A DNA stretch of 11,216 nucleotides, taken from assembly GCA_012841675.1 (NCBI GenBank), contig DUUG01000243.1:1-11216 (forward strand). Reading direction: 5' to 3'. Source of the DNA: Clostridiales bacterium (lineage in GTDB: Bacteria > Bacillota > Clostridia > Oscillospirales > QAMX01). Made by a program: the position numbers and the translations under genes. Under the pieces are notes generated by a model, which was not told where the DNA came from, did not search any database, and was given only the letters and a program-made list of their open reading frames with translations. Positions 5,008 through 11,216 of the stretch are shown here, in pieces (the stretch's first letter is position 1; each line of letters begins with the position of its first letter).

Positions 5008-6432
5008 ATGCTTTCCGGTATCGTATCCCTTTTTAATTCGCTTCTGTGGGGCGCGCCGACTTTGGCACTTTTTATTGGAAGCGGAATCTATTTTACAGTG
5101 CGCCTCAAATTCGTACAGTTTCGGGGATTTCCCGCTGCTTTCTCTGCCATTTGGCAGGATATAAAAAAGCCCGCGCCCAAAGATAAAGATCAGAAAGGCC
5201 TTTCTCCCGTGGCGGCATTGGCCGCTTCGTTAGGCGCCGTTATGGGGCCGGGAAACCTTGTAGGCGTAAGCTCTGCTATCTTGCTCGGTGGCGCGGGCGC
5301 TGTTTTCTGGATGTGGGTTTCCGCCATTTTAGGCATGGCCAGCCGCTTTGCCGAAAGCGCGCTGGCCGTGATTACAAGGCGAAACCGCAACGGACAAAAC
5401 CACGGCGGCCCCATGTATCTCATGGAGGATATGGGAAACCGCAAAACGGCGATTCTGTTTGCCTTAATGGGAGTTTTCCTTTCGGTTTCCATGGCAAACG
5501 CTTTGCCTGCCGGCGCATTGGCTTCCTCCCTGTCGGAAAGCTATGGCATAAGCCCCTTGGTTACCGGTGCTGTGCTTTCCGCGCTGGTTGCTCTGACTGT
5601 TCTGGGCGGAATGAAACGAATTTCGTCCGTAGCGTCCGTAGTCGTTCCGGCCATGAGCCTGTTTTTCATGGGGGCGGCGATTTTCGTAATCTCCATGAGC
5701 CCGGCGGCCGCTTTGCAGGCCTTTTTATCCATTTTTAAAGGTGCTTTTTCCCTTTCGGCCGGGATCGGCGGCCTTGTCGGAACCGTCATCCGGTACGGAA
5801 TAGCCCGTGGGATTTACTCAAACGAGGCAGGAATGGGCACCGATCCCCTTATCGCCGCGGCGACTTCGGAAGAAAACCCTGCCAGACAAGGGCTTATTTC
5901 CATGACCGCGCCGTTTTTAGATACCATTGTGTTCTGCACCTTTACGGCACTCGTTATTTTAATGGCGAAAGACTATATCCCAGCCACCGCTGGCGGCATG
6001 CCCGCCGAGGCATTTGCCTACTTCCTGCCCGGGTCGGGGCGGTTTATCGTCAATGTGACCCTCGCCCTGCTCGTTTTTGCCACCGTATCCTCTTGGGCTT
6101 GCTTTGGGGAGGAATGTTTGCTTTATCTAACCCAAAAGCCCCTATGGCAAAAGCTGTATCGTTTTTTCTACTGCATCATTCCCGTTTCCATGGCCGGGCT
6201 TTCGCTGAACCTACTACTGGATTTGTCAGACATTGCCACGGCCCTTATGGCTATTCCCAACCTGATCATCACCATGATGGCCATTGCCGCTATGCCCAAG
6301 GGGGAGCTAGATATAACCTCTCTTAAAAACTCCGCTCGGAAAGAGAAGAAACAAGCCAAGAAAGAAAAGCCGCGCCGCCGAGTTCGTCAAAAACGGAAAG
6401 CTCGCGTAATGCCGACTCCGTCAGGCGTTTGA
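5008..6432 (+). CDS. agcS: Sodium:alanine/glycine symporter (AgcS/AlsT family)
   Basis: This 474-residue integral membrane transporter of the alanine-or-glycine:cation symporter family imports a small neutral amino acid with Na+. Characteristic segments are YFTVRLKFVQFRGF (28-41), MGPGNLVGVSSAI (79-91), GGAGAVFWMW (94-103), FAESALAV (114-121), GGPMYLME (133-140), SNEAGMGTDP (271-280) and PARQGLISM...DTIVFCTFTALVIL (291-318). About ten to eleven hydrophobic segments are visible. GGAAGGAA at 4993-5000 lies 7 nt before the ATG. Substrate (Ala, Gly or Gln) cannot be told from sequence. Odd points: the usual GTGN signature reads GPGN, and the last 36 codons form a strongly basic tail (KEKKQAKKEKPRRRVRQKRK) that lies entirely over the antisense of ispA. 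Confidence 0.94.
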   Translation: MLSGIVSLFNSLLWGAPTLALFIGSGIYFTVRLKFVQFRGFPAAFSAIWQDIKKPAPKDKDQKGLSPVAALAASLGAVMGPGNLVGVSSAILLGGAGAVFWMWVSAILGMASRFAESALAVITRRNRNGQNHGGPMYLMEDMGNRKTAILFALMGVFLSVSMANALPAGALASSLSESYGISPLVTGAVLSALVALTVLGGMKRISSVASVVVPAMSLFFMGAAIFVISMSPAAALQAFLSIFKGAFSLSAGIGGLVGTVIRYGIARGIYSNEAGMGTDPLIAAATSEENPARQGLISMTAPFLDTIVFCTFTALVILMAKDYIPATAGGMPAEAFAYFLPGSGRFIVNVTLALLVFATVSSWACFGEECLLYLTQKPLWQKLYRFFYCIIPVSMAGLSLNLLLDLSDIATALMAIPNLIITMMAIAAMPKGELDITSLKNSARKEKKQAKKEKPRRRVRQKRKARVMPTPSGV

Positions 6433-7234
6433 CCTGGCTTTTGGCTTTTTCTAAACCCCAGAGAGCCACATAGGTGGCCTTCCCCTGCTTTTCGTCGTTG
6501 CCGGTCTGCTTGCCAAGGGCATCCGCATTGCCTGTAACGTCCAAAATGTCGTCTTGGATCTGGAAGGAAATTCCTAAGGCATCGGCAAAGCGTTCCGCCG
6601 CCGAAAGGTACCGTTCTTCTCTAACACCGGCCAGAAGCAGGCCGCCCCGGCAGGCGGCACGGAACAAAGCGCCCGTTTTCAACCGATTTATCTGCGTTAA
6701 TTTTTCTGCCGCATAAGGTTCGGCCTCCAGCCGGACCTTTTCCTTTTGATCGGCCAAATCCAAAACCTGCCCGCCGATCATGCCAAAGCATCCGGCGGCC
6801 GATGCGATTTCCGCCGCTGCCGCTAAACGGTTGGCGGGCTGCGCCTTACTTTCTGCCGACAGCATCTGCTCAAAAGCGGCTGTAAGCAGACCATCCCCTG
6901 CTAAAAGGGCTAAAGCTTCGCCAAATTTCTTATGGCTGGTCGGCCGCCCGCGGCGAAAATCGTCATCGTCCATGCAAGGCAAATCGTCATGGATGAGCGA
7001 GTAGGTGTGAATCATCTCCAAAGCGCAGGCAAAAGGCATGGCGTCTTCCGCAGAAAGTCCGCCCAAAGCGGCAAACTCAAGCAAAAGCACCGGGCGAATG
7101 CGCTTTCCGCCGGCAAGCAAGCTGTATTCCATGGCTTCAAAAATCGCCTGCTGGGGCAAATTCTTGCCGGCGGCAAACACTTTTTCTAAAGCGGCGTTTA
7201 CTTCCTCCTGCCTTTTTGCAAGTTGCTTACGCAT
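6323..7234 (-). CDS. ispA: Farnesyl diphosphate synthase (polyprenyl synthetase family)
   Basis: This 303-residue enzyme condenses isopentenyl diphosphate with dimethylallyl and geranyl diphosphate to give C15 farnesyl diphosphate, feeding undecaprenyl carrier and quinone synthesis. It shows LLAGGKRIRPVL (40-51), the first aspartate-rich motif DDLPCMDDDDFRRGRP (83-98) with the two-residue insertion typical of bacterial farnesyl synthases, AGDGLLTAAF (112-121), GGQVLDL (154-160), and the second aspartate motif QIQDDILD (225-232). The MIHTYSLIHDD wording is that of Bacillus-type FPP synthase. ATG 7234 matches the family N-terminus. It overlaps the xseB stop by 8 nt (ATGCGTAA) and has no strong ribosome binding site of its own, so translational coupling is likely. 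An upstream extension to 7384 runs through xseB and is not used. The 3' end overlaps convergent agcS by 110 bp. dxs, often next in this cluster, is absent. Confidence 0.95.
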   Translation of the reverse strand: MRKQLAKRQEEVNAALEKVFAAGKNLPQQAIFEAMEYSLLAGGKRIRPVLLLEFAALGGLSAEDAMPFACALEMIHTYSLIHDDLPCMDDDDFRRGRPTSHKKFGEALALLAGDGLLTAAFEQMLSAESKAQPANRLAAAAEIASAAGCFGMIGGQVLDLADQKEKVRLEAEPYAAEKLTQINRLKTGALFRAACRGGLLLAGVREERYLSAAERFADALGISFQIQDDILDVTGNADALGKQTGNDEKQGKATYVALWGLEKAKSQVKRLTESALRELSVFDELGGAAFLSWLVSSLSERSF

Positions 7235-7457
7235 CGGCATCAAACGGAAGCAAAACGCTTTCGCCCTCTTGGTTTTGGGACAGAATGCGAACCATCTGCT
7301 CTGCTTTGTCCAGCAAGGTTTGGCAAAGGCGAACGAGAGCCGTTCCCTCTTCAAAGTAGCGGAGACTTTCCTCCAAAGGAACATCGCCCCGCTCTAACTG
7401 CTTTGTAATTTCCTCTAATCGAGCCATTGCCTGCTCAAAGGTCGGTGTCTTTTCCAT
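7227..7457 (-). CDS. xseB: Exodeoxyribonuclease VII small subunit
   Basis: This 76-residue, mostly helical protein contains the conserved run TFEQAMARLEEITKQLERGD and the PLEESLRYFEEG motif (27-38). It binds the coiled-coil part of XseA in several copies to form the active single-strand-specific exonuclease VII. GGGAGG (7467-7472, - strand), inside the end of xseA, lies 9 nt ahead of ATG 7457. The gene overlaps xseA by 23 nt upstream and ispA by 8 nt downstream. Length fits the family (about 70-85). Confidence 0.95.
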   Translation of the reverse strand: MEKTPTFEQAMARLEEITKQLERGDVPLEESLRYFEEGTALVRLCQTLLDKAEQMVRILSQNQEGESVLLPFDADA

Positions 7458-8673
7458 GGTTTTTTTCCTCCCAGGCTTCCATAACGGCGCAGGTTGCGCC
7501 TCCTTTTGCAAAACGAAGGTAAATCGTTTCGTCTTTTGTAAGCTCGGCTCCGCTTCGGATGGCACGGCCCTCGCCTTTCATGGCCATGGCATACCCGCGG
7601 CCTAAAACCTTCAAGGGGCTCATCGCATCTAATGCTGCGGCGGCACTGGCAAATCGCCTGTGCCCTTTTTCCAGTTTGCTCTGAAACGCCGTTTGTAATC
7701 GGCGCGCCGTATAATCTAGTAAAAGTCTTTTTTCGTCGATGTACTGAAGCGGCGAGGTCAAAACCTTTTTCCCCGCCAGAAGCGATACACGCTGCTTGGA
7801 AAGTTCCAGCCGCTTTTGCAGCTGCCTTGTCATGCGGATTTTCGTTTCTTCCAGGCGCATCCAAAGTTCCTGCCGGTCGGGAACGGCCAGCTCAGCGGCA
7901 TTGGACGGGGTGGCCGCCCGCAAATCGGCGGCAAAATCGGCAATGGTAACGTCCGGCTCGTGTCCCACGGCGGAGATGACCGGAATATGGGAAGCCGCAA
8001 TGGAGCGAGCCACAACTTCTTCGTTAAAGCACCAAAGATCCTCCAACGAGCCGCCTCCCCGCCCTGTAATAATAAGGTCTGCGGCTCTTCTCGCATTGAC
8101 CAAGGCAATACCGGCGGCAATTTCCTCTGCCGCCCCGGCACCTTGCACTTTAACGGGAACAACTAATACCTTTGCAATGGGATATCTTGCCTTTAATATG
8201 CGGAGCATATCTCGGATGGCCGCGCCCGTGGGCGAAGTAATTAAAGCAATTTTTCTAGGAAACGCCGGAATAGGCTTTTTCCTGTTGGAATCAAACAGTC
8301 CTTCGGCGGCAAGTTTTTGCTTTCGCTGCTCAAAAGCCATGAAAAGCTCGCCTACGCCGTCCAAAACCATATCTGTGGCATACAACTGATACTGCCCGTC
8401 ACGAAGAAACACGGAAATGTTGCCGCAAACAATGGCCTTCATGCCGTTTTCCAAGCGAAATGCAAGCTTTGATGCATATCCTCGAAACATAATACAGCGC
8501 AAAGCAGAGGTTTCGTCCTTCAGGGTAAAATACATATGCCCCGAGGAGTTGGGTCGGTAGTTAGAAACCTCTCCCCTGATCCAGATGTTTTGCAACAGGT
8601 AGTTATCCTCAAGATATTCCTTTATATATCCGTTCAGCTCGGAAACGGATATGACATTTCTTTCTTGTTTCAC
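7435..8673 (-). CDS. xseA: Exodeoxyribonuclease VII large subunit
   Basis: This 412-residue subunit of exonuclease VII degrades single-stranded DNA from both ends into oligonucleotides. An N-terminal OB-fold spans about 1-105 (SVSELNGYIKEYLE, IWIRGEVSNYRPNSSGHMYF). The catalytic domain shows ITSPTGAAIRDM (145-156), ITGRGGGSLEDLWCFNEE (202-219), PVISAVGHEPDVTIADFAAD (231-250) and RAATPSNAAEL (252-262). A long helical, probably coiled-coil region follows (about 265-345), then the conserved end SPLKVLGRGYAM. The start codon is GTG at 8671-8673, overlapping the TGA stop of the TsaD-like gene as GTGA; this 4-nt overlap suggests translational coupling. The ribosome binding site is modest. Confidence 0.96.
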   Translation of the reverse strand: MKQERNVISVSELNGYIKEYLEDNYLLQNIWIRGEVSNYRPNSSGHMYFTLKDETSALRCIMFRGYASKLAFRLENGMKAIVCGNISVFLRDGQYQLYATDMVLDGVGELFMAFEQRKQKLAAEGLFDSNRKKPIPAFPRKIALITSPTGAAIRDMLRILKARYPIAKVLVVPVKVQGAGAAEEIAAGIALVNARRAADLIITGRGGGSLEDLWCFNEEVVARSIAASHIPVISAVGHEPDVTIADFAADLRAATPSNAAELAVPDRQELWMRLEETKIRMTRQLQKRLELSKQRVSLLAGKKVLTSPLQYIDEKRLLLDYTARRLQTAFQSKLEKGHRRFASAAAALDAMSPLKVLGRGYAMAMKGEGRAIRSGAELTKDETIYLRFAKGGATCAVMEAWEEKNHGKDTDL

Positions 8674-9611
8674 CTCTGCTTGGATGCCTCCTCTCGAAAA
8701 CGCCGGGCCGTTAACACAGCCGTGCCAATGGCGTTATCGGCAGAAAATTTCGGCGGAGAAAAAATGGCGTTAGGCAATGCCCTCTGCAAAAATCGGCTCG
8801 ATGCCACGCCGCCGGAGCATAAAAGGGGCAAATTGGGAAATTGCTTTCTTGCCCACTGTGTCACTCGAAGTACCGACCGGGTCACACTTGCCATGACAAA
8901 CGCGGCAATGGCTTCTGCCCCTTCGCCTTTATCTATTTTTTCCGAAACTTTGTTTTCCAGCCCCGAAAAACTAAGCTGCCCGCCTTTTGTCCAAAGGGGG
9001 GCGACCTCGGGGTTCGGGTAGGACAAGGCCAGCCCGTCCATTTCCGGCCCGGCGGGGAAAGAAAATCCCAAAGCAACCCCCGCACGGTCAATGACCTGCC
9101 CGGCGGATAAATCCGTCGTCCCGCCTAATACGGTTACACGCAAGGGAACCTCCCCTTCCCAGGGGCTAACGTGCAATAGCTCGGTCGTACCGCCGGAAAG
9201 ATGCCATGCCAAAAAAGGCCCGTCTAAAAGGGAAAGCCTGTCGGCACCCAGTGCCGCGGCGGCCATATGCCCGGCCTGATGGGAAAACTCATACAACGGC
9301 GCATTTGCCGCAAACGCCGCGGCAGAAGCGGCCGCCACCCCTGCCAAAAAACAGGGCATGTATGACCCTTCTACGTCCCTCGGGCGGGTAGAAACGCCCA
9401 CGGCGGATATTTTTTCCCCTTTGGGCAATTGCTCTAAAAGAGTAGGAAGCTGTTTTACGTGGTGAAACAAAGCATCACTTTGCCGAAGGCCTCTTTGCCC
9501 CTTTTCAACCGGCAAAAGCCGGCCGCAAGGTTGCAGCCGGCCCGTTTCATCGTCATACAGTGCTACCGAAGTGGTATAGTTGCTTGTGTCGAAACCTAGA
9601 AAAAACGCCAA
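8670..9611 (-). CDS. TsaD/Kae1-domain paralogue (peptidase M22-like), function unknown
   Basis: This 313-residue ASKHA-fold protein resembles TsaD (about 335-345 residues), the catalytic subunit of tRNA t6A synthesis, but is shorter and distinct. It begins FLGFDTSNYTTSVAL (ATP-binding loop). It retains the metal pair HQAGH (H111, H115), SGGTTELL (139-146), a phosphate-loop-like QVIDRAGVALGF (172-183), LCSGGVASS (264-272) and the third metal ligand in SADNA (D292). Both metal and nucleotide sites therefore look intact. The motifs VEKGQRGLRQSDALFHH (35-51) and RPRDVEGSY (76-84) belong, as I recall, to a clostridial paralogue family found upstream of xseA; no function is established to my knowledge. 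The start is TTG 9611 with GGAAGGGG (9619-9626) 7 nt ahead. It lies 2 nt after nusB and overlaps xseA by 4 nt. It could be the genome's only TsaD, though that is less likely. Confidence 0.88.
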   Translation of the reverse strand: MAFFLGFDTSNYTTSVALYDDETGRLQPCGRLLPVEKGQRGLRQSDALFHHVKQLPTLLEQLPKGEKISAVGVSTRPRDVEGSYMPCFLAGVAAASAAAFAANAPLYEFSHQAGHMAAAALGADRLSLLDGPFLAWHLSGGTTELLHVSPWEGEVPLRVTVLGGTTDLSAGQVIDRAGVALGFSFPAGPEMDGLALSYPNPEVAPLWTKGGQLSFSGLENKVSEKIDKGEGAEAIAAFVMASVTRSVLRVTQWARKQFPNLPLLCSGGVASSRFLQRALPNAIFSPPKFSADNAIGTAVLTARRFREEASKQR

Positions 9612-9613
9612 CG

Positions 9614-10093
9614 CTATTCCCCTTCCTGTGTAACTGCATCTTTTCCCGCCTTATCACCGTACGACGCGGCAAAGGAGCCTAAGATGCCGTTGATAAATGC
9701 AGGGGCCTTTTCGGTGTCAAATTTTTTAGCGAGATTGACCGCTTCGTTGATAGCCGTGGAAACCGGCACATCGTCCCGAAACATGATTTCTGTCAACGCA
9801 AGCTGCAAAATGGCCATGGTCATCCGAGAAATCCGTTTAACGTTCCAATCCACCGAAAGCGAAGCTATTTGATTTTTGAGAGCGTCTTCCTCTCTTATGC
9901 AAACAGTCACCACATCGCGGATATAGGCCGCGGCCTTTTCCGTCATAGGAGCACTAAAAAGCGGGTCTTCCCCGGCCAAGGAGAGAAACCCCTGGCCTAC
10001 CCTGTCTTCGATAATTTCTTCAATGGGCGTTTCGTGAAACCCACTTTCGTATATGCAGCTTAATGCAATTGCCCGGGCCGCAGATCTTGTCAT
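9614..10093 (-). CDS. nusB: Transcription antitermination factor NusB
   Basis: This 159-residue all-helical protein binds boxA RNA together with ribosomal protein S10 and takes part in rRNA antitermination. It opens MTRSAARAIALSCIYE, the usual R..A...L.Y pattern of NusB. It carries ISRMTMAILQLALTEIMFRDDVP..TAINEAVNLAKKF and the near-universal FINGILGSFA near the C-terminus. Length is slightly above the usual 130-150. The start at ATG 10093 is supported by TAAGGTAGG, which includes the asp23-like stop codon and lies about 9 nt ahead. The gap to the asp23-like gene is 11 nt and to the TsaD-like gene 2 nt, so it is firmly in the operon. Confidence 0.95.
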   Translation of the reverse strand: MTRSAARAIALSCIYESGFHETPIEEIIEDRVGQGFLSLAGEDPLFSAPMTEKAAAYIRDVVTVCIREEDALKNQIASLSVDWNVKRISRMTMAILQLALTEIMFRDDVPVSTAINEAVNLAKKFDTEKAPAFINGILGSFAASYGDKAGKDAVTQEGE

Positions 10094-10104
10094 ATAGACC
10101 TACC

Positions 10105-10464
10105 TTATTTTTTGTCTTTATTCTCTTTCGGGAACGCAATTCCCAAACAGTGAACATTTACCGCCACAACCGAAAGCCCCGTCATTGCCTCCACGGCGGC
10201 AGTCACAGCGTTTTGCACTGCTTTGCCCACGACAGGAATGGAGAACCCATACTTCACGGTTATGGATATATCAACGGTAACTTGATTGCCGTTAATCGAG
10301 AGAGAAACGTGTCGGGGTGCTTTCCTCGAAACATTCGCCGGCCTTTTACCGCCAACCGCCTTCACACCCTCCACTTCGGAGGCTGCGACAGCCGCCACAG
10401 AGGACACCACGGATTCAGAGATTTTAACCTGCCCTGTTCCGGCTTTTCTGTTCTTTTCAGACAT
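10105..10464 (-). CDS. Asp23/Gls24 family envelope stress protein (YqhY/YloU-like)
   Basis: This 119-residue member of the Asp23/DUF322 family shows GQVKISESVVSSVAAVAASE at residues 11-30, VEGVKAVGG, and then VSLSINGNQVTVDISITVKYGFSIPVVGKAVQNAVTAAVEAMTGLSV in sequence, all standard for the family. The position directly upstream of nusB matches YqhY of Bacillus and many Clostridia. YqhY-type proteins have been linked to lipid/acetyl-CoA carboxylase homeostasis in Bacillus, and Asp23 to the cell envelope in Staphylococcus; the role here is not shown. ATG 10464 is preceded by AAAGGT (10475-10480) at about 10 nt. The upstream in-frame extension to 10575 crosses the promoter and lacks family similarity. 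First gene of the six-gene operon. Confidence 0.92.
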   Translation of the reverse strand: MSEKNRKAGTGQVKISESVVSSVAAVAASEVEGVKAVGGKRPANVSRKAPRHVSLSINGNQVTVDISITVKYGFSIPVVGKAVQNAVTAAVEAMTGLSVVAVNVHCLGIAFPKENKDKK

Positions 10465-10543
10465 TCTGCACCATACCTTTCCGGCGCAAGCCCTTAATTT
10501 TTCAGCATCTGTGCACAAGGGCGCAAGATGACTGTTTTCATAT

Positions 10544-10572
10544 ATTATAGCACAACAGACCCTAAAAGAAAA
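10544..10572 (-). promoter_or_regulatory. Extended -10 promoter of the asp23-nusB-xseAB-ispA operon
   Basis: On the - strand a perfect TATAAT (10549-10544) is preceded by TGC (10552-10550), a full extended -10 element. The -35 region, TTTTCT at 10572-10567 with a 17-bp spacer, is poor, as is tolerated for extended -10 promoters. The start would be near 10537, giving a leader of roughly 70 nt before the asp23-like ATG. Confidence 0.6.
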
Positions 10573-10627
10573 CACTTTCTTTCTTTATTATTTGTTTATC
10601 TTTTATTTGTATAATGCATACATTAAC

Positions 10628-10656
10628 TCGACTTTGCGTACAGGGTATGCTAAAAT
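10628..10656 (+). promoter_or_regulatory. Extended -10 promoter of ahcY
   Basis: TCGACT (10628-10633, 4/6 to TTGACA), a 17-bp spacer and TAAAAT (10651-10656), with TGC directly ahead of the -10, form a good sigma-A promoter. The start would be near 10663, about 41 nt before the ahcY ATG. A small GGGC/GCCC hairpin (10667-10670 / 10677-10680) lies in the leader. It is divergent from the asp23 operon promoter, about 80 bp away. Confidence 0.6.
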
Positions 10657-10703
10657 AGCTCATGTTGGGCGATTCTGCCCTCATATGCTAAGGAGGAACC
10701 TGA

Positions 10704-11216
10704 ATGATTCTTAAAAATGGCTGTGAAATCCTTGATATTAACCTGGCCCCTTCCGGCCGGGATAAAATTGCTTGGGTCCGCAATAGTATGCCCGTTATGA
10801 AGGCCTTGGAAAAGCGGTTTTTAGAGGAAAAACCCCTTGCGGGCAAAACCGTTACTATATCTATTCATTTAGAGGCAAAAACCGCCTATTTTGCCATGCT
10901 GCTTCGTTCGGCCGGCGCAAAGGTGTATGTCACCGGCTGTAACCCCTTGTCTACGCAGGATGACGTGGCCGCCGCTTTGGCCGCAGAGGGCTTTACCGTC
11001 AATGCCATTCACGGTGTTTCCGCGGAGGACTATACCCGCCATTTGGTCCAAAGTCTTTCCTGCAAGCCGGATATTATCGTGGACGACGGCGGCGATTTGG
11101 TTTCTCTGCTCCATGACACCTGCCCCGAATATGCCGAAAACTTGATTGCCGGCTGTGAGGAAACTACCACCGGCGTCATCCGCATGAAAGCAAGAAGTAA
11201 CGCCGGGCGTTTAAAC
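10704..11216 (+). CDS. ahcY: S-adenosylhomocysteine hydrolase (Thermotoga/archaeal-type), partial 3'
   Basis: The first 171 codons are present and the frame is open to the window end. AhcY cleaves S-adenosylhomocysteine to homocysteine and adenosine, recycling the product of SAM-dependent methylation. Diagnostic stretches are ISIHLEAKTAYFAMLL (52-67), CNPLSTQDDVAAAL (78-91), IIVDDGGDLV (125-134) and GCEETTTGVIRMKARS (151-166). The SIHLEAKTAY and NPLSTQDDVA wording matches my recollection of the Thermotoga and archaeal enzymes, rather than the common proteobacterial/eukaryotic form (NIFSTQDHAAA). At least one archaeal member of that branch prefers S-inosylhomocysteine, so the exact substrate is open. 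AAGGAGG at 10690-10696, 7 nt before the ATG, is a near-perfect ribosome binding site. The protein should be about 400 residues; the NAD-binding domain lies outside. Confidence 0.93.
   Translation, partial: MILKNGCEILDINLAPSGRDKIAWVRNSMPVMKALEKRFLEEKPLAGKTVTISIHLEAKTAYFAMLLRSAGAKVYVTGCNPLSTQDDVAAALAAEGFTVNAIHGVSAEDYTRHLVQSLSCKPDIIVDDGGDLVSLLHDTCPEYAENLIAGCEETTTGVIRMKARSNAGRLN

Noticed and set aside
7235..7384. 50-residue N-terminal extension of ispA
   Set aside because: It lies over xseB in another frame. ATG 7234 matches the family N-terminus and the ATGCGTAA coupling junction.
10465..10575. N-terminal extension of the asp23-like gene
   Set aside because: It spans the predicted -10 promoter and leader, and the residues bear no likeness to the Asp23 family.
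10610..10615. Consensus TATAAT on the + strand upstream of ahcY
   Set aside because: No -35 at 16-18 bp and no TGN extension. The extended -10 at 10648-10656 is better placed.
10657..10703. Possible SAH or SAM riboswitch in the ahcY leader
   Set aside because: The leader from the predicted start is only about 41 nt with one 4-bp GGGC/GCCC hairpin, which is too short for any known SAM or SAH riboswitch class.

Overview
The window looks like chromosomal DNA from an endospore-forming member of the class Clostridia with balanced base composition, possibly a gut or anaerobic lineage related to Ruminococcaceae/Oscillospiraceae. The pointers are the tail of a sporulation sigma factor (SigG type), the gene order asp23 - nusB - M22/TsaD-like - xseA - xseB - ispA, AGGAGG-type ribosome binding sites, and an HPr-like protein with a regulatory-serine motif. 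The lineage is inferred from gene content and order only. I see no mobile element, CRISPR array, tRNA, rRNA or phage gene.

Layout. (1) 1-161 is the 3' end of a sporulation sigma factor gene on the + strand, followed by two tandem hairpins (180-237). (2) 258-2257 on the - strand holds mtaB (tRNA methylthiotransferase) and, downstream of it, a small membrane-anchored protein of unknown function. (3) A 93-bp divergent intergenic region (2258-2350) carries a perfect 16-bp palindrome over the -35 box of a good sigma-A promoter. This promoter drives a 78-residue HPr-like protein that lacks the phosphorylatable histidine; a clear intrinsic terminator follows. (4) 2766-3983 (+) is a DacF-type D-Ala-D-Ala carboxypeptidase, convergent with prmA (3980-4954, -). 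Their two stop codons share one CTAG. (5) agcS (5008-6432, +), a sodium:amino-acid symporter, runs 110 bp into the 3' end of the convergent ispA.

(6) 6323-10464 (-) is a tight six-gene operon transcribed right to left: asp23-like, nusB, a TsaD/Kae1 paralogue, xseA, xseB, ispA. The last five junctions are overlaps or gaps of 11 nt or less, with GTG and TTG starts at two of them. It groups a cell-envelope-associated protein, a transcription antitermination factor, both exonuclease VII subunits and farnesyl diphosphate synthase, a housekeeping cluster common in Clostridia. It appears to start from an extended -10 promoter near 10544-10552. (7) A divergent extended -10 promoter (10628-10656) precedes a Thermotoga/archaeal-type S-adenosylhomocysteine hydrolase gene that runs off the window end.

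Overall this is mostly core-genome housekeeping. No obvious undescribed multi-gene system is visible. The items most worth a second look are the His-less HPr-like protein with its palindromic control region, the TsaD paralogue inside the exonuclease VII operon, and the agcS/ispA antisense coding overlap. No gene-free stretch exceeds 300 bases; the longest is 239 bp (10465-10703).
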